Positions 1-14,696 of a stretch of 64,000 bases of DNA are shown here, in pieces. Position 1 is the stretch's first letter; every line of letters begins with the position of its first letter. The notes under the pieces are model-generated. The model was given only the letters and a program-made list of their open reading frames with translations. It had not been told where the DNA came from and did no database searches. The translations under genes were made by a program, and so were the position numbers. Origin of the DNA: Leptospira barantonii (GTDB taxonomy: Bacteria > Spirochaetota > Leptospiria > Leptospirales > Leptospiraceae); assembly GCF_002811925.1 (NCBI RefSeq), contig NZ_NPDS01000001.1, positions 894,501 through 958,500 of the forward strand, given 5' to 3'.

Positions 1-405
1 CTAAAACAGATGTCTCCCGAAAACGAATGGTTCAGCTTCGCGACGATCGCGGATGATTCTTCGGATAACTGGAACAGTCCCGTTCTTGTGAATTTGAGTT
101 ACGACGGTTTTGTTCACCTAATGCACGTTCCATGGATGGGATTGAAACAAACCATGTTTCAAACGACTTCGCTGACGTTTCCAAAATCACAATGGGTGGA
201 ATTGAAGATCTACTTGGATTTTTCCAATCCGGAGGGAAACGTTAAGGTTTGGCAGAACGGGACCCTCGTTTCGGAAGCGAAAGTGTATTGTAGAAAAAAG
301 ACGATCGCACAGTTGCACTTCGGTTTATACGCGCCTCCGAGTATTTCCTCCGGAAACGTCTACAACGACGATTTGAAGATCGAGGAAGTCGACGTCTCGC
401 CGTAA
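1..405 (+). CDS. C-terminal part of a lectin/LamG-fold protein (5' cut by window edge)
   Basis: The reading frame is open from base 1 to the stop at 403-405. A methionine occurs at base 10, but codons before it are also open, so the gene most likely begins outside the window. The visible 134 residues are rich in beta-strand patterns and contain WVELKIYLDF and KVWQNG, typical of concanavalin/LamG-like or polysaccharide-lyase-like beta-sandwich domains in which a sugar-binding sheet ends in an ELKI strand. No catalytic residues can be assigned from this fragment. It ends with IEEVDVSP and has no membrane segment. Role unknown; carbohydrate binding is an inference from fold resemblance only. Confidence 0.6.
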   Translation, partial: LKQMSPENEWFSFATIADDSSDNWNSPVLVNLSYDGFVHLMHVPWMGLKQTMFQTTSLTFPKSQWVELKIYLDFSNPEGNVKVWQNGTLVSEAKVYCRKKTIAQLHFGLYAPPSISSGNVYNDDLKIEEVDVSP

Positions 406-457
406 ACGAATTCGTATTTTAGAATTTTTATATATTCGAAAAGGGTTGAATTCTATT

Positions 458-886
458 TTATTCCCAGCCGAGTTCTTCGCGGAGCTGGTTCATTCTCCGT
501 CGATTGGCGAGAAAATCGAAAAGACCCAAAATGGATTCGGAACGGATCTGAACCGTTTTTGAATTCTCCTCAAAGAGAAATTCCACCGTGTCCGGAAAAT
601 GAAAGACCCTCGTATAAAATCTGGTTTTGATATAGTATCCTTCCACTTCCAAAACGCTGACACGGTCCGCGGCTTCCAGCTTTTGTTTTAGTTTTTGAAA
701 GGCTTCTTCCTTTTCCTCCGTGTATCGAAACGGTTCTATATGATGAAGAAGATTGTATCGATAACTCTGACTGGAAACGCAGTTCGGGCGAGGGGAGCAG
801 TAATTGAGTTCTTGTTCGTAAACTCCGGTTCTCGGACCGACCAAGGTGGTACAACAAAGAAGAATGATGAGCGCGGTTTCTACCAT
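458..886 (-). CDS. DUF1499 family protein, probable lipoprotein or secreted
   Basis: A 142-residue protein with a short hydrophobic N-terminus (ALIILLCC) that could be a lipoprotein signal or uncleaved anchor. The body matches the DUF1499 pattern: CSPRPNCVSSQ near residue 30, then HIEPFRY, a central YYIKTRFYTRVFHFPDTVEF segment and a C-terminal RSESILGLFDFLANRRRMNQ block. DUF1499 has no established biochemical function. The gene is convergent with the preceding fragment and divergent from ahpC. I see no clear Shine-Dalgarno before the ATG at 886, so the start is only moderately sure. Confidence 0.75.
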   Translation of the reverse strand: MVETALIILLCCTTLVGPRTGVYEQELNYCSPRPNCVSSQSYRYNLLHHIEPFRYTEEKEEAFQKLKQKLEAADRVSVLEVEGYYIKTRFYTRVFHFPDTVEFLFEENSKTVQIRSESILGLFDFLANRRRMNQLREELGWE

Positions 887-988
887 ATTGTTTAGACTTC
901 GGGTGAGAATGGCTCATTTACGCCCTTCCGTTTTCGTTTGGAAACTTTTTTCCGGGGCCGTAGTTCCGACCTAATTTTTTAGAATTGA

Positions 989-1045
<57 letters not shown>

Positions 1046-1090
1046 GGAAGGGTCTAAGTTTCGAAGTAAAATTCACAAAGGAGAAACAAA

Positions 1091-1672
1091 ATGCCTCAGG
1101 TTACATCCCTAGCGCCGGACTTTAAAGCAGAAGCTGTTCTTGGAAAAGAAATTAAGGAAATTAAACTTTCCGACTACAAAGGAAAATGGGTGGTTCTATT
1201 CTTTTACCCCCTCGACTTTACCTTTGTTTGCCCGACTGAGATCATCGAATACGACAATCAACTTGCAGAATTCAAAAAACTCGGAGCGGAAGTTCTCGGA
1301 GTTTCCGTGGATTCAGCTTTCACTCACTTAGCTTGGAAAAACACACCTAAAAAAGAAGGTGGAATCGGCGATATCAAGTATCCATTGATCGCGGATCTTA
1401 CGAAATCCATCTCCAGAGATTACAACGTTTTAACCGACGGTGGAGTCGCTCTGAGAGGAACTTTCATCATCGACCCGGCAGGTGTGATCCGTCAAGCGAC
1501 CATCAACGATCTTCCTGTGGGACGTAATATCGACGAAGCGATTCGTTTGATCAAGGCGTTCCAATTCGTTGAAAAACACGGCGAAGTTTGCCCTGCGAAC
1601 TGGGATGAAGGAAAGAAAACAATGGTCGCGGATCCTCAAAAATCCAAAGACTATTTCTCTGCAGTGAACTAA
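1091..1672 (+). CDS. ahpC: 2-Cys peroxiredoxin (AhpC/TSA family)
   Basis: A 193-residue typical 2-Cys peroxiredoxin that reduces H2O2 and organic peroxides in the cytoplasm. The peroxidatic Cys47 lies in FTFVCPTEI and the resolving Cys167 in GEVCPANW, and the length is standard for the family. The start is supported by AAAGGAG upstream of the ATG at 1091. A PerR-like palindrome and promoter precede it. No ahpF or dedicated reductase gene is adjacent; the neighbour is sufB, 111 bases downstream on the same strand. The pairing suggests a joint response to peroxide, combining detoxification with Fe-S cluster rebuilding. Function very likely. Confidence 0.96.
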   Translation: MPQVTSLAPDFKAEAVLGKEIKEIKLSDYKGKWVVLFFYPLDFTFVCPTEIIEYDNQLAEFKKLGAEVLGVSVDSAFTHLAWKNTPKKEGGIGDIKYPLIADLTKSISRDYNVLTDGGVALRGTFIIDPAGVIRQATINDLPVGRNIDEAIRLIKAFQFVEKHGEVCPANWDEGKKTMVADPQKSKDYFSAVN

Positions 1673-1700
1673 TTCACGCAGTAAATCGATTTTTTTCCTG

Positions 1701-1722
1701 TCCGCAGGCGTTCGCCTGCGGA
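1701..1722 (+). other. Strong hairpin between ahpC and sufB
   Basis: TCCGCAGG and CCTGCGGA flank a CGTTCG centre, so the whole 22 bases form a near-continuous palindrome. No U-run follows, so it is not a classical intrinsic terminator. It could stabilise the ahpC mRNA end, partially attenuate readthrough into sufB, or be a processing site. Confidence 0.6.
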
Positions 1723-1783
1723 TTCTGGCACTTGAGAGACGAAGTAGACTCCGAAGGGCGTCTAATATCGGGAGGAACGGAGA

Positions 1784-3199
<1,416 letters not shown>

Positions 3200-3361
3200 A
3201 GAAGACACACTAACAATACACATAACAAAAATTTGATTCTTTTTTGTTCGATCGTATCGATTTAATTTTTTTAATGCGACTTGGTTTTTTCGATTTTTCG
3301 ATAATCTTGTCTTATAAATCCGTCCAACGGGATATTATAAGATAACTCTGTCAAAAAGATA

Positions 3362-3391
3362 TTGACTATCGTTTGATCGGATTCGTTTAAA
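3362..3391 (+). promoter_or_regulatory. Candidate promoter very close to the DUF1566 lipoprotein start
   Basis: TTGACT (3362-3367) and TTTAAA (3386-3391) have an 18-base spacer. The -10 ends only 7 bases before the ATG at 3399, so transcription from it would give a leaderless or near-leaderless mRNA. No Shine-Dalgarno is visible before this ATG, which fits. Confidence 0.4.
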
Positions 3392-3398
3392 TAAGATT

Positions 3399-4529
3399 AT
3401 GCTTCGGATCGCATTTTTATACTTTCTGTCGTTTTTGATTGCGTGTAAGGCGTCGTTCGACCCGTACAATCCGGAGATTCCATACTCGAAGGCTTGGTTG
3501 GACACGATCACCTTACGCTGTGCACTTCATCAAAATGCGGGTTGTCTGGAGAATATCCCTCCCGCGATTTCTCCGTTTTCCCCGGATAAAATTTCGGATA
3601 CTGGACAAACCGTTTGTTACGATACTTCCACCAACATTGCGTGCGCGAATGCCGGTTATCCTCGTCAAGACGCCGATTTCACGAGTATTCCTTCCAACCG
3701 CAGTTTTATCGGACCCACCGCACATCCGGTTTATACGAACGATTACACCACGTTAGACACCGTTCGAGGTTTGATTTGGAAAACCTGCGCGGAAGGTTTG
3801 AGCGGTCCCACCTGCGGGACCGGAACCGCATCGAGTATCGCGTTTCCTTCCGTCGATTCCACTTGTGCCGCATTGAATACTCAGAACTCGGGAGCGGGTT
3901 ATTCGGGAATCACGACCTGGAGAATGCCTTCTATCTACGAGCTGACTCGATTCGCAAATACCGAAAATCCGACCGGAACGGATACGGCAAACTTTCCGGG
4001 AAGCCCGAACGTTAACTTTTATTCCGGAACTCCGTATGCGCCGAGCCCGGCGAATACGGGTTGGTTCATTCAAGTCAACGCGGGTTTTTACGATCAGTTG
4101 AATTCTTTATCGTCGACGATGGCCATTCGTTGTGTTTCCGGTACCGCTCTTTCGACTCCTTCTCTTACGAACAACGGGGACGGTACGATCACGGACAATC
4201 GAAGCGGTCTTGTTTGGCAGGGCGGCGCGGGTTCCGGCGGCTTGAGCAATTGGCAAGGCGCGCTTACCTATTGCGACGGTTTGAATCTCGCCGGGCGTAC
4301 TTGGAGATTGCCGAACGTAAACGAACTGCATAGCATCGTGGATCATACGGTCACCAATCCTTCAATCAATTCCACGTACTTTCCGGGAACCGTTTCCCAG
4401 TATTATTGGACTTCTTCCACGCCGAAAACCAATCTTACCTACGCTTCGGCCGTATTCTTCAATTCGGGCTTGATCGGCGGAAACGGAAAGACCAACAGTT
4501 TGTATGTTCGTTGTGTCGCCGGACCTTGA
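3399..4529 (+). CDS. DUF1566 (Lcl C-terminal-like) lipoprotein
   Basis: A 376-residue predicted lipoprotein. The N-terminus FLYFLSFLIAC gives a lipobox with Cys16. Two DUF1566-type modules follow. The first (about residues 110-248) contains RGLIWKTC and TWRMPSIYELTRF. The second (about 258-376) has SGLVWQGG, TYCDGLNLAGRTWRLPNVNEL and YYWTSST and ends at YVRCVAGP. DUF1566 domains are found in surface adhesin-like proteins such as collagen-like Lcl, but their activity is unknown. Probably anchored at the inner or outer membrane. It stands alone, with about 200 bases to sufB and 157 to the kinase downstream. Confidence 0.85.
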   Translation: MLRIAFLYFLSFLIACKASFDPYNPEIPYSKAWLDTITLRCALHQNAGCLENIPPAISPFSPDKISDTGQTVCYDTSTNIACANAGYPRQDADFTSIPSNRSFIGPTAHPVYTNDYTTLDTVRGLIWKTCAEGLSGPTCGTGTASSIAFPSVDSTCAALNTQNSGAGYSGITTWRMPSIYELTRFANTENPTGTDTANFPGSPNVNFYSGTPYAPSPANTGWFIQVNAGFYDQLNSLSSTMAIRCVSGTALSTPSLTNNGDGTITDNRSGLVWQGGAGSGGLSNWQGALTYCDGLNLAGRTWRLPNVNELHSIVDHTVTNPSINSTYFPGTVSQYYWTSSTPKTNLTYASAVFFNSGLIGGNGKTNSLYVRCVAGP

Positions 4530-4572
4530 GAAGAATCTGAATTCTCCCTTCCTCTCCTAAAATTCATCCGAT

Positions 4573-4593
4573 ATTCCGTTTTGAAAACGGAAT
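4573..4593. other. Perfect-arm hairpin after the DUF1566 gene
   Basis: ATTCCGTTTT and AAAACGGAAT are inverted around a single central base. It lies 44 bases after the stop codon. No T-run follows on the plus strand, so it is weak as a terminator, but it is the only strong structure between the two genes. Confidence 0.45.
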
Positions 4594-4686
4594 GAGACTC
4601 GAAAATTTCGAAAATCCATCATAAAATGGTTTTTCCTTTTTCGCGTTCTCTTTAATATTTAAACGTCTTTTAATATATCCCGACTC

Positions 4687-8655
<3,969 letters not shown>

Positions 8656-8719
8656 ATCTATAAACGTATGTTCATTCTATAATCAAAATTTTGTAATATT
8701 CCTTTTTTATTAGGATTCG

Positions 8720-8758
8720 GAGCGAAAGCTCTTCGCTTAACAAAGATCGTTAAGCGAA
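8720..8758. other. Two adjacent hairpins between kinase and AraC-type regulator
   Basis: GAGC-GAAA-GCTC (8720-8731) has a GNRA-type tetraloop. It is followed directly by a perfect 10-base stem, TTCGCTTAAC (8732-8741) with GTTAAGCGAA (8749-8758), around a 7-base loop. No U-tract follows. They may mark the end of the kinase transcript or a leader structure for the downstream regulator. Confidence 0.5.
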
Positions 8759-8821
8759 CTTTCTACAAGATCGGTAAAAAAATTCTGGACTGAAAATTCG
8801 ATTCGGTTTCCATCTGAACCC

Positions 8822-9907
8822 GTGTCCTCGATGCTGATAGAAATCGTATTTTTCGGAGCCGCTTTCGGTTTGTTGATCGGCTCCGGGGCTTTGCTCAGGA
8901 ATCCGTTCGGGATTCAGAATCGATTCGTCTTTCTTTTAAACTTCTGCGCATCCATCCTATTCTTTTATGTATATTTCATTCTCAAGGAAATTCGTTTCGA
9001 AACCCGTTTTCTAAATTATATGTATGTTCCTTGCTCTTGGTATTTGGGCGCCGGGATGTACAGTTTGTTTTCCGCGACCGTGAAGGATTCTTATTCTTGG
9101 AAAACGGATCGTTGGATGTATTTTCCGGGTTTGTTTCTTACGCTTTTGATTCCTTCTTCCTCTTTGATTTTTCCGGAATGGTTCGGAAATCGTCCCGATG
9201 ATTATTTTAGAAAATCGATCACGAGCGTTTGGGAGATTCTTTTTCTTTTCGGTTTTTTTGTGAATCTCGGTTATTACGCGTATATCTTCTGGGAAAGCAG
9301 ATCGATTTTTAAGATCGATCAGTTAAAGAAGGAACCGGGTGGTCGTTTTCTTTTGATGATTCTTTCGGGCGGAGCGAGCGTAACTCTGATTTTGATTTCC
9401 GCATATTTGTTAAGAGAATTGGAATTGTTATACTTTACCGTCGTCGCTACGACGTTTTATTCCGTGACGGCCTATCTTTCTCACCAAAGAACTCCTAAAC
9501 TTTTGAACGAGATCGGACCCGCGGTTAAGGAAGCGTATCAGAATTCCAGATTGGAACGTGTGGATCTTTCCGAACTCGATTCTCGTTTGGAAGTTTTGAT
9601 GGAAGGGGAACGATTGTTTCTTCAGGAAGATTTGGATCTTTCTTCTCTTGCGGTGAAGCTCGATCTCAAACCTTATCAACTTACGGAATATCTAAATTCA
9701 AGAAAAGGAATGAACTTCTCCAAGTTCATCAACGCGTATCGCGTGCAAGAAGCCGCGAAAATTCTCAAAACCGAAGAGGGCGCGAATATTCTTTCGGTGG
9801 CGTATCGTTCCGGATTCAACTCCAAAGCGACTTTCAATCTTGCATTTAAGTCCGTTTTCGGAACCTCTCCTCGGGAATATCTGAGAAGATCCCGTCCCAA
9901 ACGCTGA
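8822..9907 (+). CDS. Membrane-anchored AraC-family transcriptional regulator
   Basis: A 361-residue protein with two parts. Residues 1 to about 215 hold about six or seven hydrophobic segments (for example VFFGAAFGLLIGSGALL and LLMILSGGASVTLILISAYLL). Residues about 255-358 form a C-terminal AraC-type double helix-turn-helix, with LAVKLDLKPYQLTEYLN as the first HTH and ILSVAYRSGFNSKATFNLAFK as the second. The layout suggests a membrane sensor that binds DNA directly. The frame allows a GTG start at 8822 and an ATG at 8831; neither has a strong Shine-Dalgarno. The target is unknown, though the hydrolase lipoprotein downstream is the nearest candidate. Confidence 0.88.
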   Translation: MSSMLIEIVFFGAAFGLLIGSGALLRNPFGIQNRFVFLLNFCASILFFYVYFILKEIRFETRFLNYMYVPCSWYLGAGMYSLFSATVKDSYSWKTDRWMYFPGLFLTLLIPSSSLIFPEWFGNRPDDYFRKSITSVWEILFLFGFFVNLGYYAYIFWESRSIFKIDQLKKEPGGRFLLMILSGGASVTLILISAYLLRELELLYFTVVATTFYSVTAYLSHQRTPKLLNEIGPAVKEAYQNSRLERVDLSELDSRLEVLMEGERLFLQEDLDLSSLAVKLDLKPYQLTEYLNSRKGMNFSKFINAYRVQEAAKILKTEEGANILSVAYRSGFNSKATFNLAFKSVFGTSPREYLRRSRPKR

Positions 9908-10071
9908 AGTATAACAGTAAATTTGAATGTGATAATAGTATTAATTTCGGATTTAGGACTTTTTTTTGGACCGAAATTCGAATCTTGGGCGAATTCAATT
10001 CTTTCTTTGCGTAAACTCATTCTCTTGTAAGTGAAAAGGCGCTCGTACGCTAAATGACTTAGGAGAAAAAA

Positions 10072-11820
10072 ATGAGAATTGGATTTAAAACAATGAGTGT
10101 TTTAAAAACGGGAACGACCGCGGTCCTGTTTTTACTGTATCTGAATTGCGGAGACGGGAATGGAAATTCTTCCAAAGAAAACATTGCCGCATTGGCCGCG
10201 TTGATTCCGGGAGCTTCGCAAAACGTTTTGAATACGAACGCACCCGCGAGCACGTTTCAACAAGGAATCACTTCCGAACAAATCAACGCCGCGTTTCAAG
10301 CGGAGAACAACGGAAGTTTTACGTTCAACGATTCGATCACGGTCCGTTCAGCCGATGGAACTGTTCTTGCCGCGAATCTATTTCAACCGAAGAGTCTTGT
10401 CTCCGGTCAAAAATATCCGGCGGTGATCTTCGTAAACAGCTGGGCTTTGAACGAATACGAATACTTGGTTCCCGCGGCAAAACTCGCGAAAAAAGGTTAT
10501 ATCGTTTTGAGTTATAGCACCCGAGGTTTCGGCGTCTCCGGCGGTTTGATCAACACCGCGGGTTTAAAAGACCGTGCGGATCTGACCGCGATCGTGGATT
10601 GGCTTTTGGCGAACACACAAGCCGACGTCGCGAATATCGGTATATCAGGAATTTCTTATGGAGCCGGAATCTCTCTCATCGGAGTCAGTTTCGAACCGAG
10701 AATCAAAACCGCAGTTGCGATGAGCGGTTGGGGCGATCTCAAACGTTCCTTATACGGAAACGATACTCCTCGTTTGGTATGGGGTTTGATTCTTGTGGGC
10801 GCCGGATATTTTACCGGAAAGATGGATCCGGTGATCGCCGAAAATTTCGGTAAACTTCTTTCTCACACGGATATCGCAGGTGTTACAACTTGGGCCGCCG
10901 AACGTTCTCCCGCGAGTTTGGCTTCTCAGTTGAATGCGTCCGGCAAACCAGTTTATATCTCGAGCAACTTCGAGGATTTTCTCTTCAATCCGAATCAGAT
11001 GTTGGATTACTTCGCTTCTTTGACCGTTCCGAAAAAACTGGATCTGAACGAAGGGATTCACGCAACCGCGGAGGTGGGAGGAATATTAGGTCTTTCTAAT
11101 CCTGTTTGGACCAACGCATACGATTGGTTCGACTATTGGTTGAAAGGAATCGACAACGGAATCATGAACAAACCTCAGGTAACGTTTCAAAAAAGATTCA
11201 ACGGAGATCGGGTGACTCTTCCTTCTTGGCCGTCTCCGACCGTTTCGGAAAAAACGTATTATCTGAAACCGAGAACCCTTTTTGCGGACGGTAAAATTTC
11301 CGCAACACAGAACACGAACAATTCCAACACTGGAATTCTTTCGGGAGCGGATACGATCGCGACGACCGGGATTCCTTTGCTTTCGGATATTCTCGCTTCC
11401 CATCTGGAGGTTCCGGTCACTGCGTCCTTGGATTGGTTGAGTAGAATCAACGGAATCGTCTACGAATCCGACGCGACTTCTTCCGTTTTGAAAATTCGCG
11501 GAAAAATCTTTTGGAAAGGTCAGGTTTCTTCTTCATTAGGAAAAGCGAATGTGAACGTTTACTTCTACGACGTCGCAAAAAACGGCGTGGGAAAGTTGAT
11601 CACTCACGGAACCGCTTCGATTTACGCGTCCGCTTACGAAACCGTGGATCTTACGATCGATCTGAACGCAGTGGCTTACGACGTTCCGGCCGGGAACAAA
11701 ATCGCGATCGCGATCGATACGTTTGATCCTCAGTATGCGGTTCCTACGGCTCTCGTCTACGGTCTCGACGTAAAACACAATCCGAACAAACAATCCACTC
11801 TGAGCATTCAGTCCGAGTAG
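10072..11820 (+). CDS. CocE/NonD-type alpha/beta hydrolase lipoprotein
   Basis: A 582-residue predicted lipoprotein (lipobox LLYLNC) with an X-Pro dipeptidyl-peptidase (S15)/CocE-like layout. The alpha/beta-hydrolase core spans about residues 80-370, with the nucleophile elbow GISYGAG placing the catalytic Ser near residue 195. Other core motifs are VNSWALNEYEYL and YSTRGFGVSGG. The C-terminal part (about 390-575) resembles the beta-sandwich non-catalytic domain of this family (KIRGKIFWKG, NKIAIAIDTFDPQY). Family members cleave proline dipeptides or ester/amide bonds; the substrate here cannot be told. AGGAG precedes the ATG. Likely periplasmic or surface exposed. Confidence 0.87.
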   Translation: MRIGFKTMSVLKTGTTAVLFLLYLNCGDGNGNSSKENIAALAALIPGASQNVLNTNAPASTFQQGITSEQINAAFQAENNGSFTFNDSITVRSADGTVLAANLFQPKSLVSGQKYPAVIFVNSWALNEYEYLVPAAKLAKKGYIVLSYSTRGFGVSGGLINTAGLKDRADLTAIVDWLLANTQADVANIGISGISYGAGISLIGVSFEPRIKTAVAMSGWGDLKRSLYGNDTPRLVWGLILVGAGYFTGKMDPVIAENFGKLLSHTDIAGVTTWAAERSPASLASQLNASGKPVYISSNFEDFLFNPNQMLDYFASLTVPKKLDLNEGIHATAEVGGILGLSNPVWTNAYDWFDYWLKGIDNGIMNKPQVTFQKRFNGDRVTLPSWPSPTVSEKTYYLKPRTLFADGKISATQNTNNSNTGILSGADTIATTGIPLLSDILASHLEVPVTASLDWLSRINGIVYESDATSSVLKIRGKIFWKGQVSSSLGKANVNVYFYDVAKNGVGKLITHGTASIYASAYETVDLTIDLNAVAYDVPAGNKIAIAIDTFDPQYAVPTALVYGLDVKHNPNKQSTLSIQSE

Positions 11821-11839
11821 ATTCTCTTCCAAATTCCGG

Positions 11840-11880
11840 CGAGCCGATCCGCAATGGGACGGCTCGTTGGGCATTCCAAC
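11840..11880 (+). terminator. Tandem hairpins after hydrolase gene, possible terminator
   Basis: A stem of CGAGCCG (11840-11846) with CGGCTCG (11860-11866), extended inward by further pairs, is followed at once by GTTGG-gcatt-CCAAC (11866-11880). No U-run follows, so if it terminates transcription it does so weakly or with help from Rho. Confidence 0.4.
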
Positions 11881-11965
11881 CGAAAAAACGAAAACACGAT
11901 CGATTTTGGAAAGTTTTTGCCGAATAAAAAGTTGAATTCTTAGAAATTTTAGTTTCTATTACCTG

Positions 11966-12877
11966 ATGGCAAATCGAGTCCTTGGTTCGTTTTTATTGAT
12001 TGGAATTCTTATCTTAATTCTCAGCTTTTTTATGCCCGGTTCTTCCGAGAACAAGAACCCGAACGACCCCACGACCGTGGTCGTACAACCTACTTGGATC
12101 CAAGGTTTGTTGAGCGGTTTTCTTGCGGCGATTCGCGAGATCAAAGAAAGTTTCGCCTCCGATCCGAATGCAAACGCGAATTCGAACAGCGCTTCGATTC
12201 CCGCTCCGAACAACACCGGAGAAGATCCGAACGAAATTTTCAAACGAGCGTATCGGGCGAACGAAAGGGGAGATTATCTCAAAGCAATCCAAGAATATTC
12301 AAAATATCTCGAATTGGTTCCCGGTGACGCTTCCGGTTATTATAACCGAGGACTTGCTCAATATACATTAAAACAATATGATGTAGCCATGAAGGATTTC
12401 AGTAAGGCGGTCGAGATCGATCCGAATAAAACGGGCGCGTTTCTTTACAAAGGTTATGCGAACGAGATGTTAAAGGATTGCCCTACCGCCATCGAAGACT
12501 TTCAAAAAGCGATCGATCTCGGTGAAAAATACAACGCGGAACTCTACGGTCATAAGGCCCGTTGTGAAAACACGGATGAGAACTATGACGACGGCTTAAA
12601 GGACGCACAAAAGGCGGTGAACCTGGATAAAAAAGACGCGTATGCTTATTTCGAGTTGGCGTATGCTCAGTATGGTTTGGGAAGATATCAGGATTCCGCG
12701 ACCACTTATACAAAGGTCTTACAGTTGACTCCGAAGGACGAGGTCGCTTTTCACAACCGAGGTCTTGCATACGTTTTTTTAAAAAAGAATTCCGCCGCGT
12801 GTAAGGATTTTCAAAAGTCTTTGGATTTGGGTTACGCCGATTCCAAGAATCGTTTGAAGGAATACTGTAGTAAGTAA
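11966..12877 (+). CDS. Membrane-anchored TPR protein
   Basis: A 303-residue protein with one N-terminal hydrophobic segment (LGSFLLIGILILILSFFMPG). An Asn/Pro-rich linker follows to about residue 85, then four to six tetratricopeptide repeats to the C-terminus: for example AYRANERGDYLKAIQEYSKY, YYNRGLAQYTLKQYDVAMKD and AFHNRGLAYVFLKKNSAACK. TPR arrays act as protein-protein interaction scaffolds. With the anchor, the repeats probably face the periplasm. The gene is monocistronic and convergent with the downstream membrane protein. No partner is suggested by context. Confidence 0.88.
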   Translation: MANRVLGSFLLIGILILILSFFMPGSSENKNPNDPTTVVVQPTWIQGLLSGFLAAIREIKESFASDPNANANSNSASIPAPNNTGEDPNEIFKRAYRANERGDYLKAIQEYSKYLELVPGDASGYYNRGLAQYTLKQYDVAMKDFSKAVEIDPNKTGAFLYKGYANEMLKDCPTAIEDFQKAIDLGEKYNAELYGHKARCENTDENYDDGLKDAQKAVNLDKKDAYAYFELAYAQYGLGRYQDSATTYTKVLQLTPKDEVAFHNRGLAYVFLKKNSAACKDFQKSLDLGYADSKNRLKEYCSK

Positions 12878-12939
12878 TCGGAGAACGATCGTCGTCAAAG
12901 CCGCTTCTGCGATTGCACGATCGCGGTTCGATGGCAACG

Positions 12940-14526
12940 TTACGGTTTGATTTTGGTTTCAGTTTCGCTTTGATTCCAACGAAGAAGACCGAAACGATCC
13001 GTTCTCTGTACCCAACGCAACTTTCCGGAACGAAGATCCGGTTCCATTCTTTGTAAAATCTTTTCCGAACTCAAATACGGAGAATTGTATTGTAGATCCA
13101 ATACGATCCATTCTTTCCAATTTCTATTTTCGCGGATCGGATAGGCAGTGTTCTTCAAAGAAATAAACGGTGAAACGTGAAATCCCGCCGAAACGGAAAC
13201 GTTAGGCGGAATCTGTTCGATAATTTTTTCCAGCTCCGTCGTTTGGTCGGACTTGGGTGAAAGCGGAATCGGGTAATCGTTTTCCTTTGTGTTTCGATAC
13301 ACCGAAAGAACAAACGCGAGAAGGACGAAAATAATCGTTCTTTTATCCGTTCGGTTTTGAATCCAAGTTGTGCCGGTTTTCAAAAAGTAAATCAGAAACG
13401 GAATCAAAGGATAAACGTAATAACTATAAAGATCCCGAACCCAAGGATGAATCGACAATCGAAACGCGGAATACAAAGCGAAAAAAGGAAACAAAACCCA
13501 ACCCCCGGTCAGATTCCAAAGACCCCATTCCAAACTGAGATCCCGAAATCCTTTCCAATACTGAGATCTACTTTCCGAATTTTGAATGTAGTCGAGCACG
13601 GTCACGAATGGATTTTCACTTCCGGCTCCCCAATATTCCTTCCAATTTCTTTGGGCGGAATGTCCGGCCCAAGAGGTCAGAGCGGGAAACAAAAGAAAAT
13701 AATAAAATACGCATATACAAAAAACGGAAATCCATTCTTTTCTTCTTTCGGAATCCGCGAGAATCGCTCCGGTCGCAAGCGCGGCCAAATAGATCGAAAG
13801 ATCCTCTTTGATTCCCAGAAAAAAACAAAGCCCAAGACCTAAGATCCAATACTTTCTTTTTTGAATTCCGATCAGAACGCACAAACACGCAAACGGAATC
13901 AGAACCTCGAAGTGCAAAGAATGATTCAAACGATAAAAAGCGGAGGAACCCGCCCACAAAAGACAGGCACACAGAGAAAGTTCTTCCGAGATCGAACATT
14001 CTCTCAAATATATAAACAAAAGAGGAATCGTGATCGCCGCGAAGAAAAAAACTCCGATTCCGAAACCGAGTTTTGAACCGAATAAAAACGGAAACGGAGA
14101 CAAAAGAAGAATGGAAGGCGCCATGTGGTGCGAAAGAAAATTCGCGTTTTCATCCACGCCGTAATACTGGGTTTGAAAAAACAGTCCATCGGCGTTCGGA
14201 AGAATCATTCTAAGCTGAGCGGTATAATCCAAGTCTCCTAACAAAAAAGAATCCGCGGCATTCTTTGTATAAAAAATCCCTTCCACAAAAACGAACAAGG
14301 ACCAATACGAAATCCAAACGATGGGGGAAACAAAAAAGGAACCGGATGTTTTCTTTTCCAAAGAATTTTCGGAATTGAAAAACCAAAAAAGAACTCCGCA
14401 AAGAATCAAAACGATTTCGAGGATCGGGCCGCCGATTCCCTTACTTCCGAACAGAGATTGAACGGGAAGATAGAGTATGAAAAAAGGAAATAAAAACGAC
14501 ACAAAGCGCATGGATGTTTTATCCAA
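12940..14526 (-). CDS. DUF2079-type polytopic membrane protein
   Basis: A 528-residue integral membrane protein with about ten hydrophobic segments and a soluble C-terminal portion (from about residue 420). The [20 protein letters not shown] block and the [20 protein letters not shown] segment match the DUF2079 pattern, a family resembling GT-C glycosyltransferases and the PMT/ArnT fold. Catalytic activity is not established for the family. It is convergent with the TPR gene and divergent from the TMEM43 gene, 170 bases away. Envelope glycan modification is possible but is inference. Confidence 0.75.
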   Translation of the reverse strand: MDKTSMRFVSFLFPFFILYLPVQSLFGSKGIGGPILEIVLILCGVLFWFFNSENSLEKKTSGSFFVSPIVWISYWSLFVFVEGIFYTKNAADSFLLGDLDYTAQLRMILPNADGLFFQTQYYGVDENANFLSHHMAPSILLLSPFPFLFGSKLGFGIGVFFFAAITIPLLFIYLRECSISEELSLCACLLWAGSSAFYRLNHSLHFEVLIPFACLCVLIGIQKRKYWILGLGLCFFLGIKEDLSIYLAALATGAILADSERRKEWISVFCICVFYYFLLFPALTSWAGHSAQRNWKEYWGAGSENPFVTVLDYIQNSESRSQYWKGFRDLSLEWGLWNLTGGWVLFPFFALYSAFRLSIHPWVRDLYSYYVYPLIPFLIYFLKTGTTWIQNRTDKRTIIFVLLAFVLSVYRNTKENDYPIPLSPKSDQTTELEKIIEQIPPNVSVSAGFHVSPFISLKNTAYPIRENRNWKEWIVLDLQYNSPYLSSEKILQRMEPDLRSGKLRWVQRTDRFGLLRWNQSETETKIKP

Positions 14527-14696
14527 ATCTCATACCTTCTTTCTAAATTCTTCCGAAAAAAATATGTCGATCGTTCTTTTAAACGGAAATCGGACAAAAA
14601 ATTATTTACAAACCTTCGAATCTACGGAGAATCACACAGCTTCCGCGTCCCGCGGATTTGAAAAAGTTTCCACATACAATCAAAAGGAGAAAATCA

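Noticed and set aside
3200..3300. AT-rich stretch after sufB as an intrinsic terminator
   Set aside because: T-runs are present but no GC-rich stem precedes them; I cannot place the terminator.
8731..8743. CTTCGCTTAACAA shared with 48368-48380, thought to be a dispersed repeat
   Set aside because: A 13-base match is expected many times by chance in 64 kb, and the second copy spans the AlkD-like stop codon without the other hairpin arm.
12878..12939. CGATCGT/ACGATCG inverted repeat as a bidirectional terminator
   Set aside because: The loop is long (about 25 bases) and there are no T-runs on either side.
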